NCBI GenBank assembly: GCA_016719295.1
Contig: JADKAF010000002.1
Span: forward strand, 124,001 to 188,000
Length of the DNA: 64,000 bases
Direction: 5' to 3'
Origin: Planctomycetota bacterium
GTDB taxonomy: Bacteria; Planctomycetota; UBA1135; JADKAF01
Shown piece after piece: positions 26,238 through 34,850 of this stretch (positions are counted from its first letter, which is position 1; each line of letters starts with the position of its first letter). A program made the position numbers and the translations under genes. The notes beneath the pieces were generated by a model. That model saw only the letters and a list, made by a program, of their open reading frames with translations. It did not search any database and had not been told where the DNA came from.

Positions 26238-26285
26238 GATCCTCTCGCGATCCTCTTTCGATCCTCGGCGAGGATCCTCGGCGAG
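26238..26285. repeat. Four short tandem gatcctc repeats
   Basis: Units of 11, 11, 13 and 13 bp (26238-26248, 26249-26259, 26260-26272, 26273-26285), each beginning gatcctc. They lie between the hairpin and the hflX stop. No function is apparent. Confidence 0.7.
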
Positions 26286-26294
26286 GGTCGCGCG

Positions 26295-27626
26295 CTAGCG
26301 GGGCGGGTGCTCGCTCTCGACCGGCAGCACCTCGAGACGCCCGCCGCGCAGCTCGGAGCGCAAGCGCTCGAGCTCGCGCGTGGCCAGCCGGACGCGCACA
26401 TGGAAGTGCTCGCCGAGGTACTCCTCGCCCAGCTTCACGCCGACCTCGCGCAAGACGCTGAGCGCGCGGCCGTCTCCCGCATGCACGCGGAGCACGCATT
26501 CCTCCGCGTCGCGATCGACGATCGCCCCCACCTCGGCCTCGAGCTCCTGGAGCCCCTCGCCGGTGCGCGCGGAGACCGCCACGGTCCGCGCGAAGCGGTT
26601 CCGCAGCACGGCGAGCTCGAGGCGATCGGTGACGCGGTCGATCTGGTTCAGCACGACGAGCCGCGGGATCGAGCCGAGCTCGAGCTCGCCCAGGACCTGC
26701 TCCACGGCATCGGCTTGCCGCAGCGCCTCGGGACTCCCTGCATCGATCACCTCGAGCAGGAGATCCGCGGAGCGCGCTTCCTCCAGCGTCGCGTGGAAGG
26801 AGGCGACCAAGTGGTGCGGCAGTTCGCGGACGAAGCCGACGGTATCGGAGAGCAGCACGACGCGGCCATCACCGAGGCGCCACTGGCGCGTACGTGTATC
26901 GAGCGTCGCGAAGAGCTGATCGGCGACGTACTCCTCCGCTCCGGTCAGCCGATTGAGCAGCGTCGACTTGCCCGCGTTGGTGTAGCCGACGAGGCAGATG
27001 CGGAAGTGCCCGCGTCGCGCTTCGCCTTCGCGCTGCCGGCGCTCCTCGATCACCTGAAGCTCGGCGCGGAGGTCGCGGATCTTCTTCTGGATCAGGCGGC
27101 GGTCGGTCTCGAGCTGCGTCTCGCCCGGACCGCGCGCGCCGATCGCGCCTTCGGTTCTCTCGAGGTGCGTCCACATGCGCCGCAGCCGCGGCATCGTGTA
27201 CTGGAGCTGCGCGAGCTCGACCTGCGCCTTCGCCTGACGCGTGCGCGCGCGCCGCGCGAAGATGTCGAGGATGAGCTCGCTGCGATCGACGACCCGACGC
27301 TCGAGATCGCTCTCTAGGTTGCGCACCTGCCCTGGCGAGAGGTCGCAGTCGAAGACGACGAGATCGGCGTCGAGCGCCGCGGCGAGCTCCTTCGCCTCCG
27401 CGACCTTGCCCTTGCCGATGTAGGTGCGCGAATCGGGCTTCTCGCGGCGCTGAACGAGGCCTCCGATGGGCTCGCCCCCCGCGGCTTCGACGAGCGAGCC
27501 GATCTCGGCGAGAGGATCCGCGGTGTCGACCGAGTCCTTCTCGCTGCTCAGGATCACACCGACGAGGAGCGCGCGCTCCTTGGCGTGGGAATCGACGCCC
27601 CGAGAAGTTGAGATGCGTTCTTCCAT
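26295..27626 (-). CDS. hflX: Ribosome-associated GTPase HflX
   Basis: HflX splits stalled 70S ribosomes and acts in heat or antibiotic stress. The 443-residue product has the N-terminal HflX domain with SRTYIGKGKVAE near residue 66 and GARGPGETQLETDRR near 163. The GTPase domain follows, with P-loop GYTNAGKS near 214, DTVGFVRELP near 264 and NQID near 330. It begins 5 bp after the nadB stop, so both are on one transcript, an unusual pairing. Confidence 0.96.
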   Translation of the reverse strand: MEERISTSRGVDSHAKERALLVGVILSSEKDSVDTADPLAEIGSLVEAAGGEPIGGLVQRREKPDSRTYIGKGKVAEAKELAAALDADLVVFDCDLSPGQVRNLESDLERRVVDRSELILDIFARRARTRQAKAQVELAQLQYTMPRLRRMWTHLERTEGAIGARGPGETQLETDRRLIQKKIRDLRAELQVIEERRQREGEARRGHFRICLVGYTNAGKSTLLNRLTGAEEYVADQLFATLDTRTRQWRLGDGRVVLLSDTVGFVRELPHHLVASFHATLEEARSADLLLEVIDAGSPEALRQADAVEQVLGELELGSIPRLVVLNQIDRVTDRLELAVLRNRFARTVAVSARTGEGLQELEAEVGAIVDRDAEECVLRVHAGDGRALSVLREVGVKLGEEYLGEHFHVRVRLATRELERLRSELRGGRLEVLPVESEHPPR

Positions 27627-27631
27627 GAAGT

Positions 27632-29353
27632 CTACGTGGTTCTCCCGAACGCGCTCGCGAGCGCGGCAGCCGGCGCGACGCGATGGATCGCGAGGCCGAG
27701 GATCGATGCGTCTTCACCGGCCGGAGCGCTCGCGCGCATCTCGACGTGATACGGAGCAGGCGCGAGCTGCGGAAAGTCGCTGCGCGCATGCACGCCGCGG
27801 GACTCTTCGCGCTCCATCGCGCCGTGCGCGACCAGCGCCGCGGCGGTGAGCACGTTGGCGACTTCGACCGCGCGCGAGGGCTCCACGGGGGTGCGGAAGA
27901 AGTAGCGCGCCCAAAAGGCGAGGCGCTGACACGCCTCGACCATCAACTCGGGCTCGCGCTCGATGCCGACGTTGCGCCACATCAGCGACTTCAAGGAGTA
28001 GAGCATGTCGTCGAGGTGGAACTCCACGCGCTCGTCTCCGGGCCAGATGAGCGGTCCGCTCGACCGCTCGCGCGCCTCGATCGGACGCCCGGTGACTTGA
28101 TCCGCCGCGTGGCGACCCGCGGAGGAGCCCAGCACCAGGCCCTCGAGCAGCGAATTAGAGCCCAGGCGATTCGCGCCGTGCAGACCGCACGAGGCGACCT
28201 CGCCGCACGCGTAGAGCCGCGCCACGGACGTGCGCCCGAGCAGGTCGACCTTGACGCCACCCACCATGTAGTGCGCGCCGGGACGCACCGGAATCGGATC
28301 CTTGCGGATGTCGATGTCGAAGTAGCCGCACACGCGCGCGATTCCCGGGAACTGCTCCCGGACGTCGCCGGGCAATCCGCTGAGGTCGAGATAGACGCTC
28401 GTGTCCCGCGTCTCGACCATGCGCCGAAAGATCGCGCGCGAGACGACATCGCGTGGCGAGAGCTCCCCTTCCGGCAGGTCATTCTCGAGGAAACGCACGC
28501 CGTCGCGGTCGATCAGCCGCGCGCCCGCGCCGCGCACGATCTCGGAGATCAGCACGCGGGCCGCACCGGCGATGTAGAGCAGCGTCGGATGGAACTGCAC
28601 GAGCTCGGGATCGCGCACGATCGCGCCAGCGCGTAGCGCCATCGCGAGCCCGTCGCCCGTGGCGGACGGAGGGTTCGTCGTCTCGCGGTAGATCTGACCT
28701 CCGCCGCCCGTCGCGAGGATCGTCGCCTCGGCGAGGAAGGAGACCCAGCCGTGCTGCTGCGACCAGGCGAGGACTCCTTGGGCCGCGCCGCTCTCGTCCG
28801 TGAGCACGTCGACGGCCTGCACGCCTTCGAAGCAGGTGATGCGCGGATGCGCGATCAAGCGCTCCTTCAGCACTCGCTGCACTTCGCGCCCCGTGCGATC
28901 GCCGAGCGCGTGGATGACGCGTGCATGGCTGTGCCCGCCTTCTCGCGAGAGCTCGAGGCCCGTCTCACCGGCATCGAAGCGCGCGCCCCAATGCAAGAGC
29001 TGCTCGATCGCGCCGCGTCCGCCGCTCACCACCGCGCGCACCGCTGTGGGATCGCAGAGCCCCCCACCGACGGTGAGCGTGTCGGAGATGTGCGCATCGA
29101 GCGAGTCCGCGTCCGACCACACGGCGGCGATGCCGCCGCGGGCCCACGAGGTCGCGGTGAGCTCGAGCTTCTCTTTCGCCAGAACGACGACATCGCGTGA
29201 CGCGGCCGCGGCGAGCGCGGCGCTCGCGCCGGCGACGCCGCTGCCGATGACCAGCACATCGCAGCGATAGCTCGGCAACCGTCGGAGATCGAAGCCGACC
29301 AGGTGTCGGGGAAGAGAGACCGGCGCTCCGAGGCCGAGGTGGGGTTCGCTCAT
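27632..29353 (-). CDS. nadB: L-aspartate oxidase
   Basis: First enzyme of de novo NAD synthesis, oxidising aspartate to iminoaspartate with FAD. The 573-residue protein has the FAD Rossmann motif VIGSGVAGASAAL near residue 35, the succinate-dehydrogenase-like ATGGGGQIYRETTNP near 215, and ACGEVASCGLHGANRLGSNS near 365. The Ala/Thr set GDGLAMALRAGA supports oxidase rather than fumarate reductase. The start ATG at 29353 fits the conserved N-terminus; the frame extends upstream without protein-like character. nadA and nadC are not in the window. Confidence 0.95.
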   Translation of the reverse strand: MSEPHLGLGAPVSLPRHLVGFDLRRLPSYRCDVLVIGSGVAGASAALAAAASRDVVVLAKEKLELTATSWARGGIAAVWSDADSLDAHISDTLTVGGGLCDPTAVRAVVSGGRGAIEQLLHWGARFDAGETGLELSREGGHSHARVIHALGDRTGREVQRVLKERLIAHPRITCFEGVQAVDVLTDESGAAQGVLAWSQQHGWVSFLAEATILATGGGGQIYRETTNPPSATGDGLAMALRAGAIVRDPELVQFHPTLLYIAGAARVLISEIVRGAGARLIDRDGVRFLENDLPEGELSPRDVVSRAIFRRMVETRDTSVYLDLSGLPGDVREQFPGIARVCGYFDIDIRKDPIPVRPGAHYMVGGVKVDLLGRTSVARLYACGEVASCGLHGANRLGSNSLLEGLVLGSSAGRHAADQVTGRPIEARERSSGPLIWPGDERVEFHLDDMLYSLKSLMWRNVGIEREPELMVEACQRLAFWARYFFRTPVEPSRAVEVANVLTAAALVAHGAMEREESRGVHARSDFPQLAPAPYHVEMRASAPAGEDASILGLAIHRVAPAAALASAFGRTT

Positions 29354-29739
29354 GCGGTGCGGCGAGGAAGGTTGCTGCAGCCCGGGGAAAGGGGCGCGGA
29401 TTCTACTCGGGTTCGCCGGGAGCACTCGCGGGTCGCTCGCCAGGGGAAGCGGCGCGTGCCCCCCCCACGCTAGGGGCAGGCCCCCCAACAAGCCCTAACA
29501 AAAGCCTTGCTCGGTAAGGGTCCTGTTCGTACCCTCCTGCTCGTTCGCCTTCCGTAAGGCTACGGCGGCTGCTCGCGCAGTCGCTCGGCCCGGCGTGAGG
29601 CGGATGCGCTCGCGCCGCTCCCCCGACGGGGAGCGGAGCGGTGGGAAGGCTGTGCGGCTCGAGCCGAGCTCGGTGCCGGCACAGCTCGATGTGACGGAAG
29701 GCGGCGCGAGTGCGAGCTGCGCGCCGCAGTCCTTCGGGC

Positions 29740-29791
29740 CCGCCGACGGGCCCCGCCAACTGGCCCCGCCGACGGGTCCCGCCGACGGGGC
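29740..29791. repeat. Four 13-bp tandem repeats in the nadB-lexA spacer
   Basis: Units 29740-29752, 29753-29765, 29766-29778 and 29779-29791 with consensus ccgccgacgggcc. They lie in the 573-bp noncoding stretch 29354-29926. That stretch holds no convincing gene; apart from the hairpin at 29807 I see nothing else in it. Confidence 0.75.
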
Positions 29792-29806
29792 CCGGGCCCT
29801 TCCAGA

Positions 29807-29828
29807 GGCCCTTTTCAAAGGGCCTTTT
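29807..29828 (+). terminator. Intrinsic-terminator-like hairpin with T4 run
   Basis: A 7-bp stem (29807-29813 with 29818-29824), a 4-nt loop and TTTT at 29825-29828 on the plus strand. No plus-strand gene ends here. It could attenuate transcription entering the lexA operon from upstream. Confidence 0.5.
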
Positions 29829-29926
29829 CGACGGGTCGAGCCAGCGGGACGGCGGGCCCGATCACCTCCCACGCGCGAGCAGCAAGACCCTCTTCCGGCG
29901 AGCACAGGAGCTCGCCGCTCGAGCCT

Positions 29927-29941
29927 GAACTTCGGATGAAC
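29927..29941 (+). promoter_or_regulatory. GAAC-N7-GAAC direct repeat, candidate LexA (SOS) operator
   Basis: GAAC at 29927-29930 and 29938-29941 are separated by 7 bp, within a larger 11-bp direct repeat (tgaacttcgga at 29926-29936 and 29937-29947). GTTC-N7-GTTC, the same motif read on the other strand, is the established LexA box of Alphaproteobacteria. It lies 14 bp before the first gene of the lexA transcription unit, the expected site for autoregulation. LexA binding here is inferred. Confidence 0.55.
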
Positions 29942-29955
29942 TTCGGAGGAGATCC

Positions 29956-30396
29956 ATGGCGAGCGCAGTGCTGACTTCGGTTCCGGGACTCCGGGATCCG
30001 CTGCTGAGTTTCCGGCCTCGCACCACCTCGCGGAGCGGTCCCGCTTCCGTGCTCTCGCGCCGCGCGCCCAGCGTCACGCACGCAGGGAGCGCCGGCGCTG
30101 TGAGCTTCGTCGCGTCCAGCGCCACCACCTGCCGACCGGCGCGACGAGAGGCCTCGGCGTCGGCGCAGCTCGCCGGGATCTCCTCCTCTTCTCCTTCTGT
30201 GGCGTCTGCGGCTTCCTTGGCGTCTGCGGCTTCCTTGGCGTCTGGGGCTTCCGCGGCGTCTGGGGCAGCCGCGGCGTCTGGGGCAGCCGCATCTTCGGAC
30301 ACCGCGAGAGCGCTGATCGGGGGTCCGCACGCGGCGAGCACGCGCGAGACCTTCGCGCTGGTCGCCGCGCTCATCGTGCTGGGGCTCCTCCTGTGA
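29956..30396 (+). CDS. Small Ala/Ser-rich protein with C-terminal membrane anchor, first gene of the lexA unit
   Basis: A 146-residue product starting MASAVLTSVPGL at an ATG with a strong GGAGGAG site 5 bp upstream. No family is recognised. Residues 83-112 are Ala/Ser low complexity from five 18-bp repeats, and the last 16 residues (LVAALIVLGLLL at the end) look like a single C-terminal membrane helix, a tail-anchored layout. It lies directly behind the candidate LexA operator, and its stop overlaps the next reading frame by 4 bp (GTGA). A damage-induced membrane protein such as a division inhibitor is conceivable. The opposite strand is also open here, so the call is moderate. Confidence 0.5.
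   Translation: MASAVLTSVPGLRDPLLSFRPRTTSRSGPASVLSRRAPSVTHAGSAGAVSFVASSATTCRPARREASASAQLAGISSSSPSVASAASLASAASLASGASAASGAAAASGAAASSDTARALIGGPHAASTRETFALVAALIVLGLLL
30202..30291 (+). repeat. Five 18-bp tandem repeats inside the small lexA-unit gene
   Basis: Units 30202-30219, 30220-30237, 30238-30255, 30256-30273 and 30274-30291 with consensus gcgtctgcggcttccttg drifting to gcgtctggggcagccgcg. They encode six-residue Ala/Ser repeats and do not break the frame. Confidence 0.85.
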
Positions 30397-30734
30397 GCTG
30401 CGCCCCCTCGGCACGCGGCAGATGGTCGTTCGGCGCGCGACGGGAATCCGGCGCGTTCGACGCGCGACTGGCATCCGGCGCGTTCGACGCGCTACTGGCC
30501 TCCAGCGCGTTCGTCGCTATGCTGCTGCACCCGCCTCGGCGTTCCGCGCTGCGCTCGCAGCGCCCTGGATCGTTGCGCTTCCGTCCAGCGCCACGCGCCA
30601 GATGCCGCGGCGGGTCGCTCCTTTTTCCCAGTCTGGGTTGTGCCCCCGATCCTGCGCTTCGCGCGAGCTTCCCTCCGCCACCTGGGAAGCAGCGCGCGCT
30701 CCGCGGACTGCCCGCCGAGGAGGAGATGCGATGA
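30393..30734 (+). CDS. Possible small gene between two overlaps, upstream of lexA
   Basis: A 113-codon reading frame from GTG 30393, which overlaps the previous TGA (GTGA), to TGA 30732-30734, which overlaps the lexA ATG (ATGA). Overlaps on both sides argue that it is translated. Against this, the sequence is Arg/Ser/Pro-rich with no domain, and it contains three 27-bp repeats giving SGAFDARLA-type units. It may be a real but fast-evolving protein, or a leader that only couples translation into lexA. Confidence 0.35.
   Translation: MSCAPSARGRWSFGARRESGAFDARLASGAFDALLASSAFVAMLLHPPRRSALRSQRPGSLRFRPAPRARCRGGSLLFPSLGCAPDPALRASFPPPPGKQRALRGLPAEEEMR
30434..30514 (+). repeat. Three 27-bp tandem repeats upstream of lexA
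   Basis: Units 30434-30460, 30461-30487 and 30488-30514 (for example cgcgcgactggcatccggcg plus 7 bp). The period is a multiple of three, so reading frames through them are kept. The same 27-bp period occurs at the trmD 3' end with unrelated sequence. Confidence 0.85.
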
Positions 30735-31402
30735 ACGATCTGCGCCTGACACCGAAGCAACTGAGCATCCTGCGTTTCATCCAGGACTATTGCGACGAGC
30801 GCGGCATGGCCCCGACGCTCGACGAGATCGCCGAGCACTGCGGCGTGAACAAGGTGACCATCCACGGTCACCTCGTCGAACTCCAGAAGAAGGGCGCGGT
30901 GCAGCGCGAGCCGCGCATGGCCCGCTCGATCCGCGTCGTCCAGGCTCCGCCCGAGGCGAAGCGGCAGCGCAACGCGGACGCGCGCGCCAGCGATCCGAGC
31001 TCGGGGAACGCGCGCAGGGAAGCTTCGCGGACCCTGGTTCCGATCGCCGGCGCCATCGCCGCGGGCCAGCCGATCGAGGCGCTCGAGCGCGAGGAGATGT
31101 TCGACCTGAGCGAGCTGCTACCCGAAGGCCGGGACATGTATCTGCTCGAGGTGCAGGGCGACTCGATGATCGAGGACCAGATCAAGGACGGCGACCTCGT
31201 CTTGGTGGAGCGGCGCAACACGGCGCGGAACGGCGAGATCGTCGTCGCCGTGGTCGAGGGCAATGAAGCCACCCTGAAGCGCTTCTACCGCGAGAAGGAC
31301 CGCGTCCGGCTCCAGCCGTCGAACGCAAAGCTCCAGCCGATCTATGCCGACCACGTGGAGATCCGCGGCGTGGTGAGCGCGGTGATCCGGCGTATCCAGT
31401 AG
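30731..31402 (+). CDS. lexA: LexA repressor
   Basis: The SOS repressor, which self-cleaves when RecA is activated. The 223-residue protein has an N-terminal winged helix (LTPKQLSILRFIQDYCDERG; recognition region around residues 36-50, CGVNKVTIHGHLV) and a C-terminal peptidase. The cleavage bond is Ala106-Gly107, the nucleophile Ser145 (QGDSMIED) and the general base Lys183 (ATLKRFY). The recognition helix differs from the Gram-positive and E. coli forms (SxxTVHxHLxxLxxKG), consistent with a different operator. The ATG has AGGAGGAG upstream and overlaps the preceding frame. Confidence 0.96.
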   Translation: MNDLRLTPKQLSILRFIQDYCDERGMAPTLDEIAEHCGVNKVTIHGHLVELQKKGAVQREPRMARSIRVVQAPPEAKRQRNADARASDPSSGNARREASRTLVPIAGAIAAGQPIEALEREEMFDLSELLPEGRDMYLLEVQGDSMIEDQIKDGDLVLVERRNTARNGEIVVAVVEGNEATLKRFYREKDRVRLQPSNAKLQPIYADHVEIRGVVSAVIRRIQ

Positions 31403-31461
31403 CTGCGGGCGCGGAGCGCGATGCGAGCTGGGCGCGGTGCAAACCGAGAGCGAATCGCGAA

Positions 31462-31506
31462 CGCAGCGAGCCTCTCTTCCGCGGGACGCGGAAGAGAGGC
31501 TCGCTG
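31462..31506. terminator. 21-bp perfect stem between lexA and speA
   Basis: 31462-31482 pairs without mismatch with 31486-31506 across a GGA loop. It lies between the convergent stops of lexA (60 bp) and speA (34 bp), so it probably ends both transcripts. No T-run on either side. Confidence 0.75.
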
Positions 31507-31539
31507 CATTCCAAGCCGTCGAGAGCGCTCGACAGTCGG

Positions 31540-33465
31540 CTAGGACTCGAGGTAGGTGTAGCCCGAGAGCCCTTCTTCGTAGCGGCGGAGCAGACGCCCC
31601 CATTCCTCGGGCGTGATCCGGTCTTCGTCGAGCGCCTCTTCCGCCGCGCTGCGCATGCGCTGCTTCAGCTCGGAGCAGTCGAACTGCACGTAGCCGAGCA
31701 CCTCGTCGACGCGATCGCCCTCGACGAGGTGGTGGACGCGATAGCGACCGCGCGCATCGACGTCGACGTGCACGGCGTTCGTATCGCCGAAGAGATTGTG
31801 GAGGTCTCCGAGGATCTCCTGATAGGCGCCGACGAGGAAGATGCCGAGCAGGTAGTCCTCGCCGTTCGTCTCGTGGAGGTCGAGATAGGGCTTCACATCG
31901 CGCAGGTCGACGAAGCGCTCCATCTTGCCGTCGCTGTCACAAGTGATGTCGGCGAGCACTCCGCGGCGGGAGGGTTTCTCCTCCAAGCGATGGATCGGCA
32001 GCACGGGGAAGAGGTGCTGGATCGCCCAGTGGTCCGGCAGCGACTGGAAGACGCTGAAGTTGCAGAAGTAGGTATCGCGCAGGATCTTCTCGAGATCGGT
32101 GAGCTCTTCCGGGACGTAGGTGAGCTCGCGCATGTGCTTCAGGATGCGGTGGCAAGCGCTCCAGTAGATCTCCTCGGCGCGAGCACGGCCCCGAAGATCG
32201 ATGAGGCCGACGTTGAAGCGCGTCAGGATCTCCTCGCGGAGCTGGGTGAGATCGTGGAACGCCTCCTGGACGTTCTTCGGCGAGATGCCGGCCGCGATCT
32301 CGATCAGCTCCTGTACCGGCTCACTGTCGCCCTCGGGTGGTGCCGCGCTCTCGCCATTGCCCGGGCGTCGCGAGGTAGGCATGCCCATCGTCCCGACGCC
32401 GAGCACGTTCACGACCAGCACGGCGTGATGCGCGACGAGCGCACGCCCCGACTCGGTGACGATGTCGGGATGCGGGACCTCGTTCTCTTCGCACGCCTGG
32501 AGCATCATCCAGACGATGTCGTTGGCGTACTCCTGAAGCGTGTAGTTCATCGAGGAGTCGAACGAGGTGCGGGAGCCGTCGTAGTCGACTCCCAGGCCCC
32601 CGCCGACATCCAGGATGCGCACGGGCGCGCCCATGCGGTGCAGCTCGACGTAGAGCCGCGCAGCTTCTTTCAGCGCGCGCTTGAAGCTCGTGATCTGGGT
32701 GATCTGCGAGCCCAGATGGAAGTGCAGGAGCTCCAGGCAATCGAGCTTGTCACGCCGACGGAGCTCCTCCACGAGATCCACGATCTCGGAAGCGCCGAGA
32801 CCGAACTTCGAACGATCGCCGCCCGAGGCTTCCCACTTGCCGGATCCGCGGGCCGCGAGCTTCGCGCGAACGCCGATGCGAGGGCGGATGCCGAGGCGCT
32901 GCGATACGTCGAGGATCAGCAGCAGCTCGCTGAACTTCTCGACGACCAGGATCGGGTTGCGGCCGAGACGCGTGGCGAGCAACGCGATCTCGATGTAGGC
33001 GACGTCCTTGTAGCCGTTGCAGATCAGCAGCGCTTGCGGATCGTCGAGGATCGGGATCACCGCGAGCAGCTCGGGCTTGCTCCCGACCTCGAGCCCCATG
33101 CCGTACTTCTTGCCCTCATCGACGAGGGTCTGCACGACTTGGCGCTGCTGGTTCACCTTCACGGGATAGACGCCGCGATAGCGGCCCTTGTACCCGTGCT
33201 CGCGAATGGCTTCGTTGAACGTGGTCGCGATCTCGCGCACTCGCCGCCTCAAGATGGCGTCGAAGCGGATCAGCACCGGCAGCGCGATGCCCCGCAAGCG
33301 CAGGGTATCGACGAGCTCTTTCAAGTCGATGGCCGGGCTCTCCCCCGGGCCAGTGCCGTCCGGGGTCACCTCGAGGTGCCCCGCGCCGTTCGCGCGGAAG
33401 TACCCCTTGCCCCAGTGATCGATGCCGTAGAGGTCTATGCTCTCTTGGGTGGTCCAGGCGCTCAA
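31540..33465 (-). CDS. speA: Biosynthetic arginine decarboxylase
   Basis: PLP enzyme of the alanine-racemase fold that converts arginine to agmatine for polyamine synthesis. The 641-residue length matches SpeA. Motifs: GVYPVKVNQQ near residue 98 (PLP lysine), HFHLGSQI near 246, DVGGGLGVDYDGS near 284 and the C-terminal region with SDSWAI-like PDHWAIQHLFPVLPIHRL near 480. It is transcribed on its own after a 74-bp gap from the L,D-transpeptidase gene. No agmatinase gene is visible. Confidence 0.95.
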   Translation of the reverse strand: MSAWTTQESIDLYGIDHWGKGYFRANGAGHLEVTPDGTGPGESPAIDLKELVDTLRLRGIALPVLIRFDAILRRRVREIATTFNEAIREHGYKGRYRGVYPVKVNQQRQVVQTLVDEGKKYGMGLEVGSKPELLAVIPILDDPQALLICNGYKDVAYIEIALLATRLGRNPILVVEKFSELLLILDVSQRLGIRPRIGVRAKLAARGSGKWEASGGDRSKFGLGASEIVDLVEELRRRDKLDCLELLHFHLGSQITQITSFKRALKEAARLYVELHRMGAPVRILDVGGGLGVDYDGSRTSFDSSMNYTLQEYANDIVWMMLQACEENEVPHPDIVTESGRALVAHHAVLVVNVLGVGTMGMPTSRRPGNGESAAPPEGDSEPVQELIEIAAGISPKNVQEAFHDLTQLREEILTRFNVGLIDLRGRARAEEIYWSACHRILKHMRELTYVPEELTDLEKILRDTYFCNFSVFQSLPDHWAIQHLFPVLPIHRLEEKPSRRGVLADITCDSDGKMERFVDLRDVKPYLDLHETNGEDYLLGIFLVGAYQEILGDLHNLFGDTNAVHVDVDARGRYRVHHLVEGDRVDEVLGYVQFDCSELKQRMRSAAEEALDEDRITPEEWGRLLRRYEEGLSGYTYLES

Positions 33466-33539
33466 TGTCGCTCGACGATCTGCGCGGCCCGCCCCCGCCT
33501 GCCCGTGTCACCGGTCAGGTACGGTCCGCGGCCGCTCGG

Positions 33540-34850
33540 TCAGTGGATCGTGACCTGGGTCCCCTTCGGAGCCACCCAGGCCATCAGCTCGACGATGGCC
33601 GCATTGTACAGACGAACGCAACCTTCCGAAGCCTCTTCACCGATCGAGCCCTCGTCGTTCGTCCCGTGGATGCCGTAGCCCGTCGCCTTGGGCTGATCGA
33701 GGAACCCGAGCCAGCCTTCGCCGAGCGGGTTCTGAGGATCGGCATAGGCGACTGGACCACGCGGCCCGTGCCAGACGGGACGCTCGATCTTCTCGCCGAT
33801 CTCGAAGCTGCCGACGGGTGTCGGCTTGTCCGTCCGCCCGATCGCGCAGCCGTGAACGCGGACCAGGTACTCGCCGCAGTAGACGAGCACCAGGCGCGAG
33901 CCGCGGTAGACCTGGATCGCGAGATCGCCGGCGGGAACCACCAGCTCGCGCCCGGCCTGCACGCGGCCCGGGTCCGCGATGCCGTTCACCCAGGCGAGGA
34001 AGTGCGCATCGAAGCGCCCCGCCTGGTTCTCCTTGCGGAGGCGCGTGACGAGGCGCACCAGCGGCTCACCGGCGCCGACCTTCGCGCGATTCGTCCAGAC
34101 CGTCGAGCGCCGATCGAAGAGCACTGCCTTCTCGGCCTTCTCCAGGCTGGAGGCGAGGCCGCGGACGCGCGCGAAAGCAGGCTGGCCTTGCAAGCTGCGG
34201 GCGACCTGCTCGATCGCCGCCTGAGCGAGACGAACGCCCTCGACTCCAGCGCTGTCCGCGACGCAGCGGTCGACGAGGTCCTGGAGGAAGAGCCGCCCCG
34301 AGGGGCTGTTCGCGAGATCCCCGAGACGCGCGCGCGCTTGGTCGAGCGCAGAGAGCCGCGTCAGGCCACCTTCGCGGAGATCGCAGTGGAGCTTCAGGGC
34401 CTCGCCCTCGATCCTCCAGCTCGCGGGCTCTCCTTCGGCGGCCGCGCGAGCGGCGGCATCGCGCGCGGTGGCGAAGTCGCCGCTCTCGAGCGCTGCGGCA
34501 GCGAGGAAGACGCGGCTGCCGGGGAGACCGACTCCGCGCCCGACCAGCGGAGCGAGGAGGCGCGCCGCCTCGGCGTGCTTGCCCTGGCGGTAGACGGCGA
34601 GCGCGGCATCGAGCTCGGCGGAGCGCGGCTCTTCGGTCGGCTTGCTTAGAGGCTCGCTACCGCCCGGCGTCAGCTCAGGCGTCACGCTGCTCAGGATCGG
34701 CATCACCGACTCCGGATCCGAGCCCTCGGAGCCCTGACCGCCGGCAGCACCAGCGCCGCTATCCGCCCCAGCTTCGGGCGCGGGCATCCACAGGCGCAAC
34801 CCGCAGATCACCGCCGCCACCAACGTCGCCGCCACCACCCAGTTCTTCAT
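33540..34850 (-). CDS. Membrane-anchored L,D-transpeptidase (YkuD) with helical repeats
   Basis: A 436-residue cell-wall enzyme that makes 3-3 crosslinks or anchors protein to peptidoglycan. One N-terminal membrane helix (residues 4-21) is followed by an Ala-rich helical TPR-like region (about 90-220), a LysM-like segment (about 255-320, ending AGRELVVPAG), and the YkuD domain (about 325-436). The active site is GIHGTN ... SEGCVRLYN with catalytic Cys near residue 413. A peptidoglycan enzyme agrees with the presence of cell wall in planctomycetes. The ATG at 34850 begins the anchor. Confidence 0.9.
   Translation of the reverse strand: MKNWVVAATLVAAVICGLRLWMPAPEAGADSGAGAAGGQGSEGSDPESVMPILSSVTPELTPGGSEPLSKPTEEPRSAELDAALAVYRQGKHAEAARLLAPLVGRGVGLPGSRVFLAAAALESGDFATARDAAARAAAEGEPASWRIEGEALKLHCDLREGGLTRLSALDQARARLGDLANSPSGRLFLQDLVDRCVADSAGVEGVRLAQAAIEQVARSLQGQPAFARVRGLASSLEKAEKAVLFDRRSTVWTNRAKVGAGEPLVRLVTRLRKENQAGRFDAHFLAWVNGIADPGRVQAGRELVVPAGDLAIQVYRGSRLVLVYCGEYLVRVHGCAIGRTDKPTPVGSFEIGEKIERPVWHGPRGPVAYADPQNPLGEGWLGFLDQPKATGYGIHGTNDEGSIGEEASEGCVRLYNAAIVELMAWVAPKGTQVTIH

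Noticed and set aside
23719..26499. Long minus-strand open frame opposite secDF
   Set aside because: Composition is a mirror of the SecDF codons and it has no domain or ribosome-binding site.
29862..30374. Minus-strand frame with Ala-Pro-Asp/Glu repeats opposite the small lexA-unit gene
   Set aside because: The plus strand has a strong ribosome-binding site, the operator-like repeat and overlaps into lexA; the minus frame has none of these. Not fully excluded.
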